Shown here piece after piece: positions 19,871-29,043 of a DNA stretch of 64,000 bases. The position numbers and the translations under genes are program-made. The notes beneath the pieces are model-generated. The model saw only the letters and a list, made by a program, of their open reading frames with translations. It did not search any database and was not told where the DNA came from. The DNA lies in contig NZ_JAKLTN010000006.1 of assembly GCF_022012295.1 (NCBI RefSeq), forward strand, positions 1 through 64,000, written 5' to 3'. The stretch's first letter is position 1; the number at the start of each line of letters is the position of its first letter. Source of the stretch: Dechloromonas hankyongensis (GTDB taxonomy: Bacteria > Pseudomonadota > Gammaproteobacteria > Burkholderiales > Rhodocyclaceae).

Positions 19871-21121
19871 TTACGCCTGCCGTTCCTGGTCGATTTCGTT
19901 GGTCCAGCGCAGTGCCTGGGTTTGTGCGCGATTGACCGCCTTCGGGCCGAGTCCCGGCAGCTCGGCGAGGGCCGCGGCCAATTGGGTCAGGTCGCCGTTC
20001 TCGCTGCTTTCGCTGATGCGCAGCAAGGCGCCCAGCGGGCCGCTGCCTTCGCACAGGGCGGCGCGGACATCTTCGGCCAGGCCGAGGGGCGTCACGATGT
20101 CGGCGATGGTCTGGCCGACCAGGGCCGGCATCAGCGACATGATGCCGGCCATGAAGGCGCGGTCGGCCAGCGCGCCGTCGCCTGGGCTCAATTCACCGGC
20201 CAGCAGTTCCATCAGGCGGCCGCGGGTGGCGGCCATGTGCAGCAGCGGATTGCTGCTGGCATTCTGGTTGCCGGCGGCGAAGATCAGCAACTGCAGCCAG
20301 CGCTGCAGTTGGCGCCGGCCGAGGACCGTGATGGCGTGACCCACCGAGGTGATGTACTCGGCACAGCCGGCGCCGACCGAGTTGGTCATGCGCAGCAGGT
20401 TGATGGTCAGGCCGGGCTCCGGCTTCAGGACAGCTTCCAGTTCGCCGGTGTCGGCATCGCTGACCAGCAGGCTCATCAGTTTCATCATGGACAACTGCGA
20501 GTGGTCCAGCTTTTTGCCGGCGATGACGGTCGGTCTGGCGAAGTAATAGCCCTGGAACAGCGAGAAGCCGAGTTCCAGGCAGTGCTCCATCTGCTCGCGG
20601 GAATCGACCTTCTCGGCCAGCAACTGCTTGCCCATCGGCTGGAGCTTCATGGTCAGCTGCATCAGCTGGTCACGCGACAGTCGCTGGATATCGACCTTGA
20701 CGATTTCGACCAGGGCGAGCAATTCGGCGAATTCGGGTTCGAGCTGGATGACGTCGTCGAGGGCCAGCGTGAATCCGGCGGCCTTCAGCGCATGGCAGCG
20801 CTCGATCACGGCCGGGGTCGGGCGAACGGTTTCGAGAATTTCCAGCACGACGGCATGGTGCGGCAGCAGTTCGACCATGTCGCTGAACAGGAACTGCTCG
20901 TCGACATTGATGAAGCCGCGGTGCTGGCCGAGCGCCGCTTCGACCCCCAGTTCGGTAAAGGCGTTGGCGATGACGGTCGCCGTCGCCTGCACGTCATCGG
21001 TTACTTCGGCGAAGTTGCGGTGGCCGTTGCGGAATAGCAGTTCGTAAGCGAACAGCCGCTGTTCACGATCCAGGATCGGTTGGCGTCCGAGAAAAAGCTG
21101 GTCGGCGGCTGCTTCACTCAC
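19871..21121 (-). CDS. EAL-HDOD signalling protein (YuxH family)
   Basis: A 416-residue cytoplasmic protein with an N-terminal EAL-like domain (about 10-200) and a C-terminal HDOD domain (about 205-400). The EAL motif is degenerate (AYELLFR in place of EALLR) and other catalytic acids are partly missing, although LALDDV and EKVD remnants are visible. It therefore probably binds partners or c-di-GMP rather than hydrolysing it, as is usual for YuxH-type proteins. It ends a tight minus-strand operon, 9 bp after the phosphomannomutase gene. Confidence 0.9.
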   Translation of the reverse strand: MSEAAADQLFLGRQPILDREQRLFAYELLFRNGHRNFAEVTDDVQATATVIANAFTELGVEAALGQHRGFINVDEQFLFSDMVELLPHHAVVLEILETVRPTPAVIERCHALKAAGFTLALDDVIQLEPEFAELLALVEIVKVDIQRLSRDQLMQLTMKLQPMGKQLLAEKVDSREQMEHCLELGFSLFQGYYFARPTVIAGKKLDHSQLSMMKLMSLLVSDADTGELEAVLKPEPGLTINLLRMTNSVGAGCAEYITSVGHAITVLGRRQLQRWLQLLIFAAGNQNASSNPLLHMAATRGRLMELLAGELSPGDGALADRAFMAGIMSLMPALVGQTIADIVTPLGLAEDVRAALCEGSGPLGALLRISESSENGDLTQLAAALAELPGLGPKAVNRAQTQALRWTNEIDQERQA

Positions 21122-21130
21122 GAAAATTCC

Positions 21131-22507
21131 TTAAAACGGTAGCTGAATTCCTGGCCACACGGCATTGAGCGCCTGCCGGAAGCCGCTCTGGATACGTTCC
21201 AGGGCAGCCGCATTGTCGGCTTCAAAACGCAGCACGACGACCGGCGTGGTGTTCGACGGGCGGGCCAGCCCGAAGCCGTCAGCGTACTCGACCCGGACGC
21301 CGTCGATTGTGATGATTTCCTCGGCGCCGGCGAATTTCCCGTCGGCCTTCAGCTTGTCGATCAGCGTGAAGGGTTCGCCTTCGGCCATCTTGATGTTCAG
21401 TTCCGGGGTGGACGGTGCGTTGGGCAGGTTCTTCAGCACCGGGTTGGCGTCGGCCGCCTTGCTCAGGATTTCCAGCAGGCGGGCGCCGGTGTACAGGCCG
21501 TCGTCGAAGCCGTACCAGCGTTCCTTGAAGAAGGTGTGGCCGGACATTTCGCCGGCCAGCGGGGCGCCGGTTTCCTTGAGCTTGGCCTTGACCAGCGCGT
21601 GGCCGGTATTCCACATCAGCGGCACGCCGCCGTGCTGCTTGATCCACGGGGCGAGGAGCCGCGTGCATTTGACGTCGTAGATGACCTGGCCGCCCGGCAC
21701 GCGCGACAGCACGTCGGCGGCGAACAGCATCAGCTGGCGATCCGGGAAGATGATTTCGCCGTCCTTGGTCACCACGCCGAGGCGGTCGCCGTCGCCGTCG
21801 AAGGCGATGCCGATTTCGGCGTCGGTTTCCTTCAGCGCCTTGATCACATCGGCCAGGTTTTCCGGCTTGGACGGGTCCGGGTGGTGGTTCGGGAAATTGC
21901 CGTCGACTTCACAGTAGAGCGGCACGATGTCGCAGCCGAGGCGCTTGAACAGTTCGGGGGCGATGGCGCCGGCGACGCCGTTGCCGCAGTCCATGACGAT
22001 CTTCATCGGGCGGGCCAGCTTGACGTCGCCGACGATCTTCTCGACATAGGCGGCGGTGATGTCGGCGCTGCGCCGTTGGCCCTGGCCGTGCTTCAGGTTG
22101 CCGGCCTCGATGCGCTTCTTGAGGTCCTGGATGGCATCCAGCGCCAGCGTCGTGCCGCCGATGACCATCTTCAGGCCGTTGTAGTCCGGCGGATTGTGGC
22201 TACCGGTGACCGAGACGCAGGAGTGGCAGCCCAGTTCATAGGCGGCGAAGTAGGTGAGCGGGGTCGGCACGCAGCCGACATCGATGGCGTCAACGCCGGC
22301 GGCACAGATGCCGTCCATCAGCGCGCCGGCCAACTCGGGGCCGGACAGGCGGCCGTCACGGCCGACGGCGATGGCTTTCTGGCCTTGTTCGACGGCCAGC
22401 GAACCGAGCGCGTGGCCCACCTGGCGCACCACATCGGCGGTCAGCGATTTATTGACGATGCCCCGGATGTCGTAGGCCTTGAATATTTCGGCAGGGAGTT
22501 GGCTCAT
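21131..22507 (-). CDS. Phosphomannomutase/phosphoglucomutase
   Basis: A 458-residue alpha-D-phosphohexomutase of the AlgC/ManB type, interconverting mannose (or glucose) 6- and 1-phosphates for surface polysaccharide precursors. The phosphoserine loop is VTGSHNPPDYNGLK (about residues 100-113), the metal loop is FDGDGDRLG (about 240) and the sugar-binding GEMSGHTFFKE and C-terminal phosphate-binding RPSNTTP are present. It is co-oriented with waaF and the hydrolase genes (9 bp gaps), consistent with lipopolysaccharide or exopolysaccharide synthesis. Both manB and algC would be acceptable names. Confidence 0.94.
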   Translation of the reverse strand: MSQLPAEIFKAYDIRGIVNKSLTADVVRQVGHALGSLAVEQGQKAIAVGRDGRLSGPELAGALMDGICAAGVDAIDVGCVPTPLTYFAAYELGCHSCVSVTGSHNPPDYNGLKMVIGGTTLALDAIQDLKKRIEAGNLKHGQGQRRSADITAAYVEKIVGDVKLARPMKIVMDCGNGVAGAIAPELFKRLGCDIVPLYCEVDGNFPNHHPDPSKPENLADVIKALKETDAEIGIAFDGDGDRLGVVTKDGEIIFPDRQLMLFAADVLSRVPGGQVIYDVKCTRLLAPWIKQHGGVPLMWNTGHALVKAKLKETGAPLAGEMSGHTFFKERWYGFDDGLYTGARLLEILSKAADANPVLKNLPNAPSTPELNIKMAEGEPFTLIDKLKADGKFAGAEEIITIDGVRVEYADGFGLARPSNTTPVVVLRFEADNAAALERIQSGFRQALNAVWPGIQLPF

Positions 22508-22516
22508 GATGTGTGA

Positions 22517-23473
22517 TTATGACGTTTCGGAAATGAAGAAGTGTAAGAGCCTTTGCGGCAGCCAGTCCAGATTTCCCGGGAAGGCGCCGCTGACGAAGCC
22601 GACGTGGCCACCGGTGGCGGGCTGCTCGAGGCGGACTGTGCGGCTGATGTCGGCCGCGCCGGGGAGCGCGGCGGCGGGCAGAAAGGGATCGTTTTTCGGA
22701 TTGACCACCAGGGCGGGAACGGCGATGGCCTTCAGCCACGGCTTGGCCGACGAGCGCGCCCAGTAGTCGTCGGCGCCGGCAAAGCCATGCACCGGCCCGG
22801 TGACGGCATCGTCGAATTCCCACAGGTTGCTGGCCCGGTGCATGCGTTCGGGATCGAAGAGGCCGGGAAAGCGCTGCAGGCGGGCGGCCGAGCGGGCCTT
22901 CAGGGTGTCGAGGAAATGCCGGGTGTAGAGGCGGTTGAAGCCGCGGGCCAGATGGTGGCCGCAGGCGGCGAGGTCGAGCGGGGCGCAGATGCCGGCGACG
23001 CCGCTGACCAGCTCGCCGGCTTTCTGGCCTTGTTCGCCGGCCCATTTGAGCAGTGCGTTGCCGCCCAGCGAAATGCCCGCCACGTGCAGGTGCCGGCCGC
23101 CATTGCCGCCGTGCAGGCGGCGCAGGATCCAGTCGATTTCCGCCGTATCGCCCGAATGATAGGCGCGCGGCCGGTGATTCAGCTCGCCGGAGCAGCCGCG
23201 GAAGTGCGGCACGGCCAGGCGCCAGCCGATCTGCCGGCAGGCATGGGCGGTGGACAGCGCGTAGTGGCTGCGGGCGCTGCCCTCGAGGCCATGGAAAAGC
23301 ACCAGTAGCGGTGCTTCGGCCGAGCCGTCGAGGTGATCGACATCGATGAAGTCGCCGTCCGGGGTGGTCCACCGCTCGCGCCGCAAGGGGATGTGCCGGG
23401 GCTTGATGAGGAGCGGCCACAGGGTCTGGGCCTGGCCGCCGGGGAGCCAGCCGGGGGCGCTATAGGGTCTCAA
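22517..23473 (-). CDS. Alpha/beta hydrolase, YheT family
   Basis: A 318-residue serine hydrolase of the YheT/ABHD family. The oxyanion segment is FHGLEGSARSHYA, the nucleophile elbow GISLGGNALLKW, the acid region lies near VVNPKNDPF, and the catalytic histidine is in TGGHVGFV. The frame is open 152 codons further upstream, but that part overlaps another real gene. A TTG at 23473 overlapping the upstream stop (TTGA) gives RPYSAPGWLPGGQAQTLWP, the usual N-terminus of the family, so a TTG start is proposed. Substrate unknown; family members act on esters or lipids. Confidence 0.85.
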   Translation of the reverse strand: MRPYSAPGWLPGGQAQTLWPLLIKPRHIPLRRERWTTPDGDFIDVDHLDGSAEAPLLVLFHGLEGSARSHYALSTAHACRQIGWRLAVPHFRGCSGELNHRPRAYHSGDTAEIDWILRRLHGGNGGRHLHVAGISLGGNALLKWAGEQGQKAGELVSGVAGICAPLDLAACGHHLARGFNRLYTRHFLDTLKARSAARLQRFPGLFDPERMHRASNLWEFDDAVTGPVHGFAGADDYWARSSAKPWLKAIAVPALVVNPKNDPFLPAAALPGAADISRTVRLEQPATGGHVGFVSGAFPGNLDWLPQRLLHFFISETS

Positions 23474-23901
23474 TGCAGGGTGTGCGGCACGGCGTCGGCC
23501 ATGGCCTGATGGCCGTCGTCGGCGGCCGAGGCGTGCCGGCTGACCAGGCGCCAGCCATGGGCGCCGCGGACATAGACATGGGTGACGTGGAGCGGCCCGT
23601 GCGGGCTGGGGTCGTCGCCGACGAACAGGACTTCGGTCAGGTGGTGGATGGCCATCACCGTGCCGTGCCAGTGGGCGACCGATTCCGGCTGGACCTTGAT
23701 CTTGGCGCTGGCGAAGATGCTGCGCCAGCTTTCGCGGATCGGCGCTTCGCCGAGTAGGCGGACGCCGGTCGGATGGACGCAGACGGTTTCCTCGTCCTCG
23801 GCCCACACCAGCATCAGCAGGTCGGCATCGCCGTGGGCGATGGCGTCGTAGAAGGCGTGCTCGACATCGTCCGGCGACGCGAAGTGGCCCGGTTTGCTCA
23901 T
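23470..23901 (-). CDS. SnoaL/DUF4440-like NTF2-fold protein
   Basis: A 143-residue NTF2-fold protein. It begins MSKPGHFASPDDVEHAFYDAI and contains AWEDEETVCVHPTGVRLLG-type strands and a histidine-rich C-terminal half (HVTHVYVRGAHGWRLVSRHA), typical of SnoaL-like proteins associated with ketosteroid-isomerase folds. The ATG at 23901 overlaps the waaF stop as ATGA, so translation is coupled; an in-frame ATG four codons upstream is less likely. Its own stop overlaps the TTG of the hydrolase gene. Biochemical role unknown. Confidence 0.85.
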   Translation of the reverse strand: MSKPGHFASPDDVEHAFYDAIAHGDADLLMLVWAEDEETVCVHPTGVRLLGEAPIRESWRSIFASAKIKVQPESVAHWHGTVMAIHHLTEVLFVGDDPSPHGPLHVTHVYVRGAHGWRLVSRHASAADDGHQAMADAVPHTLH

Positions 23902-24908
23902 GGCGAGATCCATTTCCGGCAGTGTTCAAAAACCAGCCCGGGAGTCATTTTGTTCAGGCAGTCGAGGTGGCCGAGCGGGCATTCGCGCTTGAAGCAGGGG
24001 CTGCACTCGAGATTCAGGCTGACGATGTCGGCCCGCTCGGACAGCGGCGGCGTGAAGCCGGGCGACGACGAGCCGTACAGCGCGACGATGGGGCGGTCGA
24101 GGGCGGCGGCGACGTGCATCAGGCCGGAGTCATTGCATACCACCAGATCGGCCAGTGCCAGCAGGTCGACCGCCTGGCCGAGCGTGGTGGCGCCGCACAG
24201 GTTGCGGCACAGGCCGGGGGCGAGCTGCGATATTTCTTCGGCAACGGCATGATCCTTGGGCGAACCGAACAGCCAGATGGCGCAGCCCTGTTCGGCCAAA
24301 GCCTTGGCCAGCGTGGCGAAATGGGCAGCCGGCCAGCGCTTGGCCGGGCCGTATTCGGCACCGGGGCAGAAGGCGACGATGCGCGCGGGTTTTTCGAGGC
24401 CGAGTTCGGCCAGGGTACGCTGCTGGTCGGCCTGGCTGGAGCGGATGCGCGGGTGGGCGATCGGCTGGGCCGGCGGCGTGCCCGGCATTTCGGCCAGTTG
24501 CATGAAGCGCTCGACCATCATCGGCAGGGCCTGCTTGTCGAGGGTGTGGCGGATGTTGATCAGGCCGTAACGCGATTCGCCGGTAAAGCCGACGCGTTGC
24601 GGAATGCCGGCCAGCCACGGCACGAGAGCCGATTTGAGCGAATTGGGCAGGACGTAGACCGCGTCATAGCCGCGCGCGGCCAGCTGGCGGGCCAGGCGCC
24701 AGCGCGCCTTCAGCGACAACTGGCCGTGCCCGAACGGGCTGTCGATCACGTCGCGGATTTCCGGCATGCGCTGCAGAACCGGAACCACCCAGCGCGGCGC
24801 CAGGGCATCGAGCTGCAGACCGGGATGGCGGGCGGCCAACCGCGCGAACAGCGGTTGCGCCATGATGGTGTCGCCGATCCACGAGGGGGCGACGATGAGA
24901 GCTTTCAT
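23898..24908 (-). CDS. waaF: Lipopolysaccharide heptosyltransferase II
   Basis: A 336-residue GT9-family glycosyltransferase that adds the second heptose to the lipopolysaccharide inner core, at the cytoplasmic face of the inner membrane. It begins MKALIVAPSWIGDTIMAQPLF, the typical WaaF start. The donor-binding half contains FCPGAEYGPAKRWP and the late NDSGLMHVAAALDRPIVALYG motif. It belongs to a coupled minus-strand series with the SnoaL-like, hydrolase and phosphomannomutase genes. ilvE and a zinc-finger gene lie upstream, a common betaproteobacterial order. Confidence 0.95.
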   Translation of the reverse strand: MKALIVAPSWIGDTIMAQPLFARLAARHPGLQLDALAPRWVVPVLQRMPEIRDVIDSPFGHGQLSLKARWRLARQLAARGYDAVYVLPNSLKSALVPWLAGIPQRVGFTGESRYGLINIRHTLDKQALPMMVERFMQLAEMPGTPPAQPIAHPRIRSSQADQQRTLAELGLEKPARIVAFCPGAEYGPAKRWPAAHFATLAKALAEQGCAIWLFGSPKDHAVAEEISQLAPGLCRNLCGATTLGQAVDLLALADLVVCNDSGLMHVAAALDRPIVALYGSSSPGFTPPLSERADIVSLNLECSPCFKRECPLGHLDCLNKMTPGLVFEHCRKWISP

Positions 24909-24909
24909 T

Positions 24910-24987
24910 TAGCTATTAGGATCGAGTTGCCGAGGATCGAGTAAGCAAGCGCGGGGCGCTTTTGCCTTTACCCGATCCTAACAGCTA
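24910..24987. repeat. Intergenic inverted repeat enclosing a smaller hairpin
   Basis: TAGCTATTAGGATCG (24910-24924) and CGATCCTAACAGCTA (24973-24987) are inverted copies with one mismatch. The spacer holds a GC-rich hairpin (AAGCGC...GCGCTT). It sits between waaF and the upstream zinc-finger gene, both on the minus strand. Confidence 0.6.
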
Positions 24988-25001
24988 GGCAACCAAGTTG
25001 C

Positions 25002-25190
25002 TCAGTGGTGTCCCTTCGGAGCTTCGCCCGTCAGGACGTACTTGGCGCTGCAGTACGGGCAGGTCACTTCGCCGGTCTTCACCACGTCGAGGAAAACGCG
25101 CGGGTGCTGGCTCCACAGCGGCGCATTCGGCGTCGGACAGTGCAGCGGCAGGTCGTGGGCGGTGACTTCAATGGTCTTTTGGTCGGACAT
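25002..25190 (-). CDS. Zinc-finger domain protein, zf-CHCC family
   Basis: A 62-residue protein of the zf-CHCC family, related to the zinc-binding end of the mitochondrial complex I subunit NDUFS6. Zinc ligands are visible in LHCPTPN, the histidine of SQHPRVFLD, and CPYC (VTCPYCSAKYVL). It lies 15 bp after ilvE. The ilvE-zf-CHCC-waaF order is common in Betaproteobacteria. The precise role in bacteria is not established. Confidence 0.9.
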   Translation of the reverse strand: MSDQKTIEVTAHDLPLHCPTPNAPLWSQHPRVFLDVVKTGEVTCPYCSAKYVLTGEAPKGHH

Positions 25191-25205
25191 GGTGTTCTCC
25201 CTGGA

Positions 25206-26126
25206 TTAGACGGTGGCCAGCCAGTCGGCATGGGCAGCGGAGCGGCCATAGACCACGTCGAAATACTTTTCCTGCAGCGCCTTGGTGATCGGGCCGCGGT
25301 GGCCGACACCGATCTGGCGGTTGTCGAGTTCGCGGATCGGCGTCACTTCGGCGGCGGTGCCGGTGAAGAAGGCTTCGTCGGCGCAATAGACTTCGTCGCG
25401 GGTGATGCGCTTTTCGATGACTTCGATGCCCAGTTCGCCGGCCAGTTGCATGACCGTGGCGCGGGTGATGCCTTCGAGGCAGGCGGTCAGGTCCGGCGTG
25501 TACAGCTTGCCGTTCTTGACGATGAACAGGTTCTCGCCGGCGCCTTCGCAAGCGTAGCCTTCCGGATCCAGCAGCAGGGCTTCGTCGTAGCCGTCAGTGG
25601 TCGCCTCGTTGTTGGCGAGGATGGAGTTCATGTAATTGCCCGACGCCTTGGCGCGCACCATGGTGATGTTCACATGGTGGCGGGTGTAGGACGAGGTCTT
25701 GATGCGGATGCCGCGCTGCATGCCTTCCTCGCCGAGGTAGGCGCCCCACGGCCAGGCGGCGATGATGACGTGCACCTTGGCGCCCTTGGGCGAAACGCCC
25801 ATCTTTTCCGAGCCGTAGAAGGCGAGCGGGCGGAGATAGCCGGACTCGAGCTTGTTGGCGCGGATGACTTCCTTCTGCGCCTCGTTCAGTTCCTCGGCGG
25901 TGTAGGGCATCTGCATCTGGAAGATGTGGGCCGAGCGGAACAGGCGCTCGGTGTGCTCCTTCAAACGGAAAATCGCGGTGCCGCGTTCGGTCTTGTAGGC
26001 ACGGACGCCCTCGAATACACCCATACCGTAGTGCAGGGAGTGGGTGAGGACGTGGGTGGTCGCTTCGCGCCAGGGCACGAGCTTGCCATCCTGCCAAATA
26101 AAACCGTCGCGATCCGACATGGACAT
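25206..26126 (-). CDS. ilvE: Branched-chain amino acid aminotransferase
   Basis: A 306-residue class IV PLP-dependent aminotransferase for the last step of leucine, isoleucine and valine synthesis. It begins MSMSDRDGFIWQDGKLVPWREA. The PLP lysine is in RAKASGNYMNS (about residue 160), followed by GYACEGAGENLFIVKNG and the phosphate-binding ITRATVMQLA. The length is normal. It diverges from the Nudix gene and is followed by the zinc-finger gene. Confidence 0.97.
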   Translation of the reverse strand: MSMSDRDGFIWQDGKLVPWREATTHVLTHSLHYGMGVFEGVRAYKTERGTAIFRLKEHTERLFRSAHIFQMQMPYTAEELNEAQKEVIRANKLESGYLRPLAFYGSEKMGVSPKGAKVHVIIAAWPWGAYLGEEGMQRGIRIKTSSYTRHHVNITMVRAKASGNYMNSILANNEATTDGYDEALLLDPEGYACEGAGENLFIVKNGKLYTPDLTACLEGITRATVMQLAGELGIEVIEKRITRDEVYCADEAFFTGTAAEVTPIRELDNRQIGVGHRGPITKALQEKYFDVVYGRSAAHADWLATV

Positions 26127-26183
26127 GGTGATTCTCCGTGTTGCCGTATGTAAAAGCCCATAATTCTAGCCCAATTCAGACGG

Positions 26184-26189
26184 TAAAAT
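26184..26189 (+). promoter_or_regulatory. Putative -10 box of the Nudix-mnmA transcript
   Basis: TAAAAT followed by AACGG lies 27 bases before the Nudix gene ATG. The same arrangement is seen before alaS and purB. Confidence 0.4.
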
Positions 26190-26215
26190 AACGGTTTTGC
26201 CGTTTGAGCACTGCC

Positions 26216-26665
26216 ATGGTTTGGAAGCCCCACGTTACCGTCGCCGCCGTCGTCTATCGCGACGGCAAGTTCCTGTTGGTCGAGGAAGAAACCGAGGCCG
26301 GCCTGGCCTTCAACCAGCCGGCCGGCCACCTCGAGGAAGACGAGCCGCTGGTCGATGCCGTGGTCCGCGAAGCGCTGGAAGAGACCGCTTACCATTTCAA
26401 GCCGACGCATCTGGTCGGTATTTATCACTGGAAGCATCCGACCAAGGAAGACACGACCTACCTGCGCTTCGCCTTTGCCGGCGAACTGCGCGGCTTCGAG
26501 GCCGACCGCAAGCTGGACGACGGTATCGTCGCCGCTCGCTGGCTGACGCTGGACGAGGTCAAGGCGACGCAGGAACGCCATCGCAGCCCGCTGATCCTGC
26601 GTTGTTGCGAGGATTTGCTGGCCGGCAAGCGTTACCCGCTCGATCTGCTGGTGCACTACGGCTGA
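26216..26665 (+). CDS. Nudix hydrolase, NudJ-like
   Basis: A 149-residue Nudix pyrophosphatase. The Nudix box is complete as GHLEEDEPLVDAVVREALEE (about residues 38-57), with the REXXEE metal-binding helix. It resembles NudJ/phosphatase NudJ, which hydrolyses thiamine and nucleoside pyrophosphates and lies next to mnmA in many proteobacteria. Here one small gene separates them. The ATG at 26216 gives MVWKPHVTVAAVVYRDGK, the family start. Its stop overlaps the next gene. Confidence 0.9.
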   Translation: MVWKPHVTVAAVVYRDGKFLLVEEETEAGLAFNQPAGHLEEDEPLVDAVVREALEETAYHFKPTHLVGIYHWKHPTKEDTTYLRFAFAGELRGFEADRKLDDGIVAARWLTLDEVKATQERHRSPLILRCCEDLLAGKRYPLDLLVHYG

Positions 26666-27219
26666 TGCTGCGCTGGGGGTGGCTGCTCCTCGCCGGCCTG
26701 TCCGGCGGCCTGTGGGCCGACGAGTCGGTGCGCGTCTGCCACGGCTACGGCTGCAACTTTCAGGTGGCGGTCCGCTACACCGAGGGGCAACTCGGCCAGA
26801 TCCGCCGGATGCTGCTGGCAGCGACCGATGCGGCGACGGAACGCAGCGTGCTGGCGGTGGCGATCGGCCGTCTGTATGGCTGGGCGGGCGAACAGTCGGA
26901 CATTCATAACGACCGTGGCGGCAATTACGCGGACGACAACGTCTCGGGCAAAATGGATTGCATCGACCACTCGACGTCGACCACCCGTCTGCTGCATTTG
27001 CTGGCGCGGCGCGGTTATCTGCGCTGGCACCGGGTCCTCGAGACGGATAGCCGCAATTTTGCCGGCATCGTGCCGGTGCATTGGTCGGCGGTGATTGAAG
27101 AAAAACGTGATGATGAACACCGACGCTTCGTGATCGATAGCTGGTTCGTCGATAATGGTCAGCCGGCGGTGATTCTGCCGCTGGACGAATGGAAGAAAGG
27201 GGCTGGGCCCGATGTCTAA
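26665..27219 (+). CDS. Hypothetical exported protein
   Basis: A 184-residue protein with a signal peptide ([20 protein letters not shown], cleavage near residue 18). The mature part has cysteines in VCHGYGCNF and a central [19 protein letters not shown] motif reminiscent of small cysteine-protease-like or NlpC-like cores (Cys then later His VPVHWSAV and Asp/Asn), but this is only a suggestion. The ATG overlaps the Nudix stop, and its 3' end overlaps mnmA by 8 bp, so the three genes form one coupled operon. Family not recognised. Confidence 0.82.
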   Translation: MLRWGWLLLAGLSGGLWADESVRVCHGYGCNFQVAVRYTEGQLGQIRRMLLAATDAATERSVLAVAIGRLYGWAGEQSDIHNDRGGNYADDNVSGKMDCIDHSTSTTRLLHLLARRGYLRWHRVLETDSRNFAGIVPVHWSAVIEEKRDDEHRRFVIDSWFVDNGQPAVILPLDEWKKGAGPDV

Positions 27220-28309
27220 GAAAACGGTGGTCGTCGGCTTGTCCGGCGGCGTGGATTCCTCGGTTGCCGCGCTGTTGCTGAAGCAGCAGGGCTGGAACGT
27301 GATCGGCCTTTTCATGAAGAACTGGGAGGACGACGATACCGAAGAGTATTGCTCGTCGCGCCAGGATTTGATCGACGTGATGAGCGTCGCCGACCGTATC
27401 GGCATCGACGTCGAGGTGGTCAATTTCGCTGCCGAATACCGGGAGCGCGTGTTTGCCGAATTCCTGCGCGAATACCAGGCCGGGCGGACGCCGAATCCGG
27501 ACATCCTGTGCAATTCCGAAATCAAGTTCAAGGCCTTCCTCGATCATGCGCTGAAGCTCGGCGCCGACAAGATCGCCACCGGCCACTATGCCGGGGTGCG
27601 CGAATTCAACGGCGAATTCCAGTTGCTCAAGGCCGAGGACGGCACCAAGGACCAGAGCTATTTCCTCTATCGCCTGAACCAGGCGCAGCTGTCGAAGACC
27701 TTGTTCCCGCTGGCCGATCTCTACAAGCGCGACGTGCGCAAGATGGCCGAGGCCGAGGGCCTGCACGTCGCCGCCAAGAAGGATTCGACCGGCATCTGCT
27801 TCATCGGCGAGCGGCCGTTCAAGGATTTTCTGTCGCGCTACCTGCCGCCGAAGAAGGGCGAAATCCGCCGTCTCGACGACGGCAAGGTGCTCGGCGAGCA
27901 CGACGGCCTGATGTACCACACGCTGGGCCAGCGCAAGGGCTTGCAGATCGGCGGCGTCAAGGAAAAGGGGCTGCCCGGCGGCGGCGATCACGACGCCTGG
28001 TTCGTCGCCGGCAAGGACATGGACAAGAACGTGCTCTACGTCGTGCAGGGCCACGATCATCCGGCGCTACTTCGCGGCGACCTGGTGGCCGAGCAACTGA
28101 GCTGGGTGTCGCACAAGGCGCCGCATACGCACTGGGTGTATACCGCCAAGCCGCGCTACCGGACGGCCGACCAGCCGTGCGAAGTCGAGCGCGTCGATGC
28201 CGAAACCTGCCAAATCAATTTCGCCGAGCCGCAGTGGGCGCTCACCCCGGGGCAGTCGGTCGTGCTCTACGAGAGCCGCGTCTGCCTGGGCGGCGGCATC
28301 ATTCGCTGA
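27212..28309 (+). CDS. mnmA: tRNA-specific 2-thiouridylase
   Basis: A 365-residue enzyme that installs the 2-thio group of wobble uridine-34 in tRNA-Glu, -Gln and -Lys. The PP-loop [19 protein letters not shown] is at residues 9-27. The catalytic cysteines lie in [12 protein letters not shown] (about 105) and [11 protein letters not shown] (about 203). The length matches E. coli MnmA. It is the third gene of an operon and converges with the HD-GYP gene, overlapping its 3' end by 11 bp. Confidence 0.97.
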   Translation: MSKKTVVVGLSGGVDSSVAALLLKQQGWNVIGLFMKNWEDDDTEEYCSSRQDLIDVMSVADRIGIDVEVVNFAAEYRERVFAEFLREYQAGRTPNPDILCNSEIKFKAFLDHALKLGADKIATGHYAGVREFNGEFQLLKAEDGTKDQSYFLYRLNQAQLSKTLFPLADLYKRDVRKMAEAEGLHVAAKKDSTGICFIGERPFKDFLSRYLPPKKGEIRRLDDGKVLGEHDGLMYHTLGQRKGLQIGGVKEKGLPGGGDHDAWFVAGKDMDKNVLYVVQGHDHPALLRGDLVAEQLSWVSHKAPHTHWVYTAKPRYRTADQPCEVERVDAETCQINFAEPQWALTPGQSVVLYESRVCLGGGIIR

Positions 28310-28925
28310 AGGGTTTGTCCTGGCCGGCCCGCATGGCCGATTTTTCGATGACGGCGCCGAAGGCGTGGATCAGGTCGGGGTCGTGCTTGGTCCCCGATTC
28401 GCTGGCCAGGATGTCCATCACTTCCTGATGGTCGCGGGCGTTGTGGTACGGGCGGCGGGCGATCATCGCGTCGTAGCTGTCGGCGATCGAGATGATGCGC
28501 GAATCGAGCGGGATGGCGCTGCCCTTCAGGCGATCCGGGTAGCCTGAGCCGTCGTAGTGTTCATGGTGGTGACGCACGGTGCGGGCAATGCCGCTGGCAC
28601 GGCCGCCGTTGATGGCGAGGACGATCTGTTCGCCGATCAGCACGTGCTGCTTCATGCACTCCCATTCGGCCGCTTCGAAGGCGGCCGGTTTGCGCAGTAT
28701 GGTGTCGGGTATGCCGATTTTCCCCAGGTCATGGAAGCGGGCGCTCAAGGCCAGCTCTTCGAGTTCCGCGGTAGTCAGCCCGATGTGCATACCCAGTTCA
28801 GCGGCTAGCTGGACGACGCGGTCGCAGTGGATGCGGGTGTAATGGTCGCGGGCGCCGAGCGCCACACTCAGTGCATGGGCAATCTTGTCGACCGGGGAGC
28901 TGTCGTCGGCGGGCGGGTTCAGCAT
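28299..28925 (-). CDS. HD-GYP domain cyclic-di-GMP phosphodiesterase (compact)
   Basis: A 208-residue protein that is almost entirely an HD-GYP domain. The signature is present: H in [41 protein letters not shown] and [14 protein letters not shown]. The GYP triad is intact, so hydrolysis of c-di-GMP is plausible. No sensor or receiver domain is fused, only about 25 disordered N-terminal residues. It converges on mnmA with an 11-bp overlap. Confidence 0.9.
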   Translation of the reverse strand: MLNPPADDSSPVDKIAHALSVALGARDHYTRIHCDRVVQLAAELGMHIGLTTAELEELALSARFHDLGKIGIPDTILRKPAAFEAAEWECMKQHVLIGEQIVLAINGGRASGIARTVRHHHEHYDGSGYPDRLKGSAIPLDSRIISIADSYDAMIARRPYHNARDHQEVMDILASESGTKHDPDLIHAFGAVIEKSAMRAGQDKPFSE

Positions 28926-28999
28926 GCCGGAGGTCCTTTTCTCGTGAAGGATACGTTAGACAGACCACAGAACGGGACTAAGGTTCATGTCCCGGTAAT

Positions 29000-29026
29000 A
29001 AAAAAGGCGCCAGCGGCGCCTTGTTT
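29000..29026 (-). terminator. Terminator of the glutathione S-transferase gene
   Basis: AAGGCGCC and GGCGCCTT pair around a 3-base loop. Read on the minus strand it ends in TTTTTT, 18 bases after the GST stop codon. Confidence 0.85.
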
Positions 29027-29043
29027 GCAGCAGCAAGCCCGGT

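Noticed and set aside
23474-23929. 152-codon upstream extension of the YheT-like hydrolase
   Set aside because: It overlaps the whole SnoaL-like gene; the TTG at 23473 gives the family N-terminus.
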